A stretch of 64,000 nucleotides of DNA from contig NZ_CP089746.1 in the NCBI RefSeq assembly GCF_029541745.1, forward strand, positions 1,674,001 to 1,738,000, in the 5' to 3' direction. The notes under the pieces are model-generated. The model was given only the letters and a program-made list of their open reading frames with translations. It did no database searches and was not told the DNA's origin. Positions 62,696 to 64,000 of the stretch are shown here, piece after piece. Both the position numbers and the translations under genes were made by a program. The stretch is from Streptomyces sp. LX-29 (GTDB taxonomy: Bacteria; Actinomycetota; Actinomycetes; Streptomycetales; Streptomycetaceae). Positions within the stretch are counted from its first letter, which is position 1; the number at the start of each line of letters is the position of its first letter.

Positions 62696-63991
62696 TTGAA
62701 AGGTATGCGGGCAAAGCGCACTTATGGCATAGCCGCGCTCATCGCCGTGGCTGTCGTCGTGGCGCTGGTCATCACCCTGACGTCCGGCGGCGGCTCCGGC
62801 GCCGACTCCTCGGACGTGGCCGGGCCGGCGAAGGACGACCCGGCCCCTCGGACGAGCCAGCAGGCTCGCCAGGGGGAGCCGAAGAAGAGCAAGGAGGAGG
62901 CGAAGTACGGCGACTGGGACGGCAAGACCAAGGTCATCGGGGACGGTTCCACCTCGTACACCGGGCCGCAGCCGCACCAGCGCAAGTGGAAGCGGCTGAA
63001 GCCGGGCGAGAAGCCGCCGCAGTTCGTGGTCTTCTCCTGGGACGGCGCCCTGGAGGGCGACGACCACCTGTTCTCCCACTTCCGGCAGGTGGCCAAGGAG
63101 AGCAACGCGCAGATGACGTTCTTCCTCACCGGCATGTACCTGCTGCCCAAGGCGCAGAAGCACCGCTATCTGCCGCCGCAGCACAGCCCCGGCTCCGCCG
63201 CCATCTCCTTCGCCACCGACGGGCACATCCGGGACACCATCCAGCAGCTGGGCGGCGCCTGGAAGGACGGGCACGAGATCGGTTCCCACTTCAACGGCCA
63301 CTTCTGCGGCGCCAAGGGCGGCAACGACTGGAGCCCGGCCGAGTGGAAGAGCGAGACCGACCAGCAGTACGGGTTCGTCAAGAACTGGAAGACCAACACC
63401 GGCTACACCGACCTGCCCCCGCTGCCGTTCGACTACGACGTGGAGCTGGTGGGCGGTCGCGCGCCGTGCCTGGAGGGCCAGAAGAACCTCATCCGGGCGG
63501 TCAAGTCCATGGGCTGGCGCTATGACGCGAGCTCGCCGGGCGACTTCCAGATCTGGCCGTCGAAGATCGACGGGGTGTGGAACTTCCCGCTGCAGCTGGT
63601 GCCCTACCCGCAGAGCGAGAAGCAGGTCCTGTCCATGGACTTCAACTTCCTCTACAACCAGTCCGGCGACACCACCGAGGGCGACCCGGCGAAGTACCCG
63701 GAGTGGGAGAAGCTCACCCGGGACGCCTATCTCAACGGCTTCGACCGCGTCTACCACGGCAGCCGCGCGCCGCTGTTCATCGGCAACCACTTCGAGCAGT
63801 GGAACGGCGGCATCTACATGCAGGCCATCGAGGACGTGATGCGGACCGTGTGCACGCGCGAGGGCGTGCACTGCGTGTCGTTCAAGCAGCTCGCGGACTG
63901 GCTCGACGCCCAGGACCCGAAGGTGCTGGAGAAGCTGCGGATGCTGGACCCGGCGCAGGCGCCGGACTGGGCGACCTTCGTGAAGAAGTGA
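62696..63991 (+). CDS. Membrane-anchored polysaccharide deacetylase-like protein
   Basis: A 431-residue protein with an N-terminal signal anchor (TYGIAALIAVAVVVALVITL) and no lipobox, followed by a charged Ser/Lys-rich linker. The extracellular domain has the NodB-like layout: the first metal-binding motif appears as VVFSWDGALEG (D instead of T-F-D-D), the second as HEIGSHFNGHFCG, with QMTFFLTGMYL between them. Activity on polymers is uncertain because motif residues differ. A TTG after AGGGGTGGG is used as start; an ATG nine bases later is also possible. Stop at 63991, complete. Confidence 0.75.
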   Translation: MKGMRAKRTYGIAALIAVAVVVALVITLTSGGGSGADSSDVAGPAKDDPAPRTSQQARQGEPKKSKEEAKYGDWDGKTKVIGDGSTSYTGPQPHQRKWKRLKPGEKPPQFVVFSWDGALEGDDHLFSHFRQVAKESNAQMTFFLTGMYLLPKAQKHRYLPPQHSPGSAAISFATDGHIRDTIQQLGGAWKDGHEIGSHFNGHFCGAKGGNDWSPAEWKSETDQQYGFVKNWKTNTGYTDLPPLPFDYDVELVGGRAPCLEGQKNLIRAVKSMGWRYDASSPGDFQIWPSKIDGVWNFPLQLVPYPQSEKQVLSMDFNFLYNQSGDTTEGDPAKYPEWEKLTRDAYLNGFDRVYHGSRAPLFIGNHFEQWNGGIYMQAIEDVMRTVCTREGVHCVSFKQLADWLDAQDPKVLEKLRMLDPAQAPDWATFVKK

Positions 63992-64000
63992 CACCCGGGT

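Overview
The window is high-GC actinobacterial chromosome, almost certainly Streptomyces: very strong third-position G+C, GTG and TTG starts, ATGA translational overlaps, mycothiol-type proteins, SAV2148-family and DUF2637/DUF6528 proteins, and the typical Streptomyces sulfate-assimilation operon. No rRNA, tRNA, CRISPR array, transposase, integrase or phage gene was found, so it reads as ordinary chromosome with a resistance pocket rather than a mobile element.

Layout. 1-14 kb: the end of a FhuF-like [2Fe-2S] protein, a DUF2637 membrane protein, an anti-sigma-type ATPase, pyruvate oxidase (poxB), a large proline-rich PP2C-like protein whose metal-site motifs are degenerate, a TrmB/LuxR-type regulator, a DUF456 protein, a disulfide oxidoreductase, rsgA (with a 25-codon ORF ahead of it) and a YihY/BrkB membrane protein. 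13.5-15.3 kb: a GAF-domain regulator coupled to a GNAT acetyltransferase. 15.3-25.3 kb: one assimilatory sulfate-reduction operon on the plus strand: palindromic operator, cysteine-ending leader peptide, pyrimidine-rich attenuator-like tract, sulfite reductase, two tiny genes (one a Cys4 zinc ribbon), cysH, cysC, cysD, cysN, an SsuABC-type importer and a CbiX chelatase that can supply siroheme to the reductase. Most joints are ATGA overlaps.

25.4-33.6 kb: an imine-reductase-like enzyme, a mycothiol-dependent-nitroreductase-like protein, a secreted subtilase, then a likely macrolide-resistance neighbourhood: an Erm 23S rRNA methyltransferase preceded by a candidate leader ORF, a Tat-exported DUF6528 protein, a macrolide glycosyltransferase whose promoter contains a perfect TetR-like operator, and a divergent APH-fold phosphotransferase. 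33.5-40.5 kb: an M43 metalloprotease divergent from a small protein, a TIGR03086 protein, a DnaQ-type exonuclease, a HEPN protein, and a copper amine oxidase apparently split into two adjacent exported proteins.

40.9-51.7 kb: the glycogen-to-trehalose genes: a GlgX/TreX debranching enzyme, treY and treZ, interrupted by a NarL-type two-component pair and a GNAT gene. treZ carries a 15-bp coding minisatellite. 51.8-64 kb: msrB, murC, a USP-like protein, a RibD-C reductase, zapE, a Tat-exported PhoX, a two-gene ABC exporter, a Pth2-type peptidyl-tRNA hydrolase, a baeRF protein and a membrane-anchored deacetylase-like protein.

A trait running through the window is the number of short tandem repeats (10, 14, 15, 27, 35, 36 and 60 bp units), both intergenic and in coding sequence. 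The most interesting items are the sulfur leader/attenuator region, the Erm leader ORF, the operator inside the glycosyltransferase promoter, the split amine oxidase and the degenerate PP2C protein. All assignments are from reading the sequence; no database search was run.
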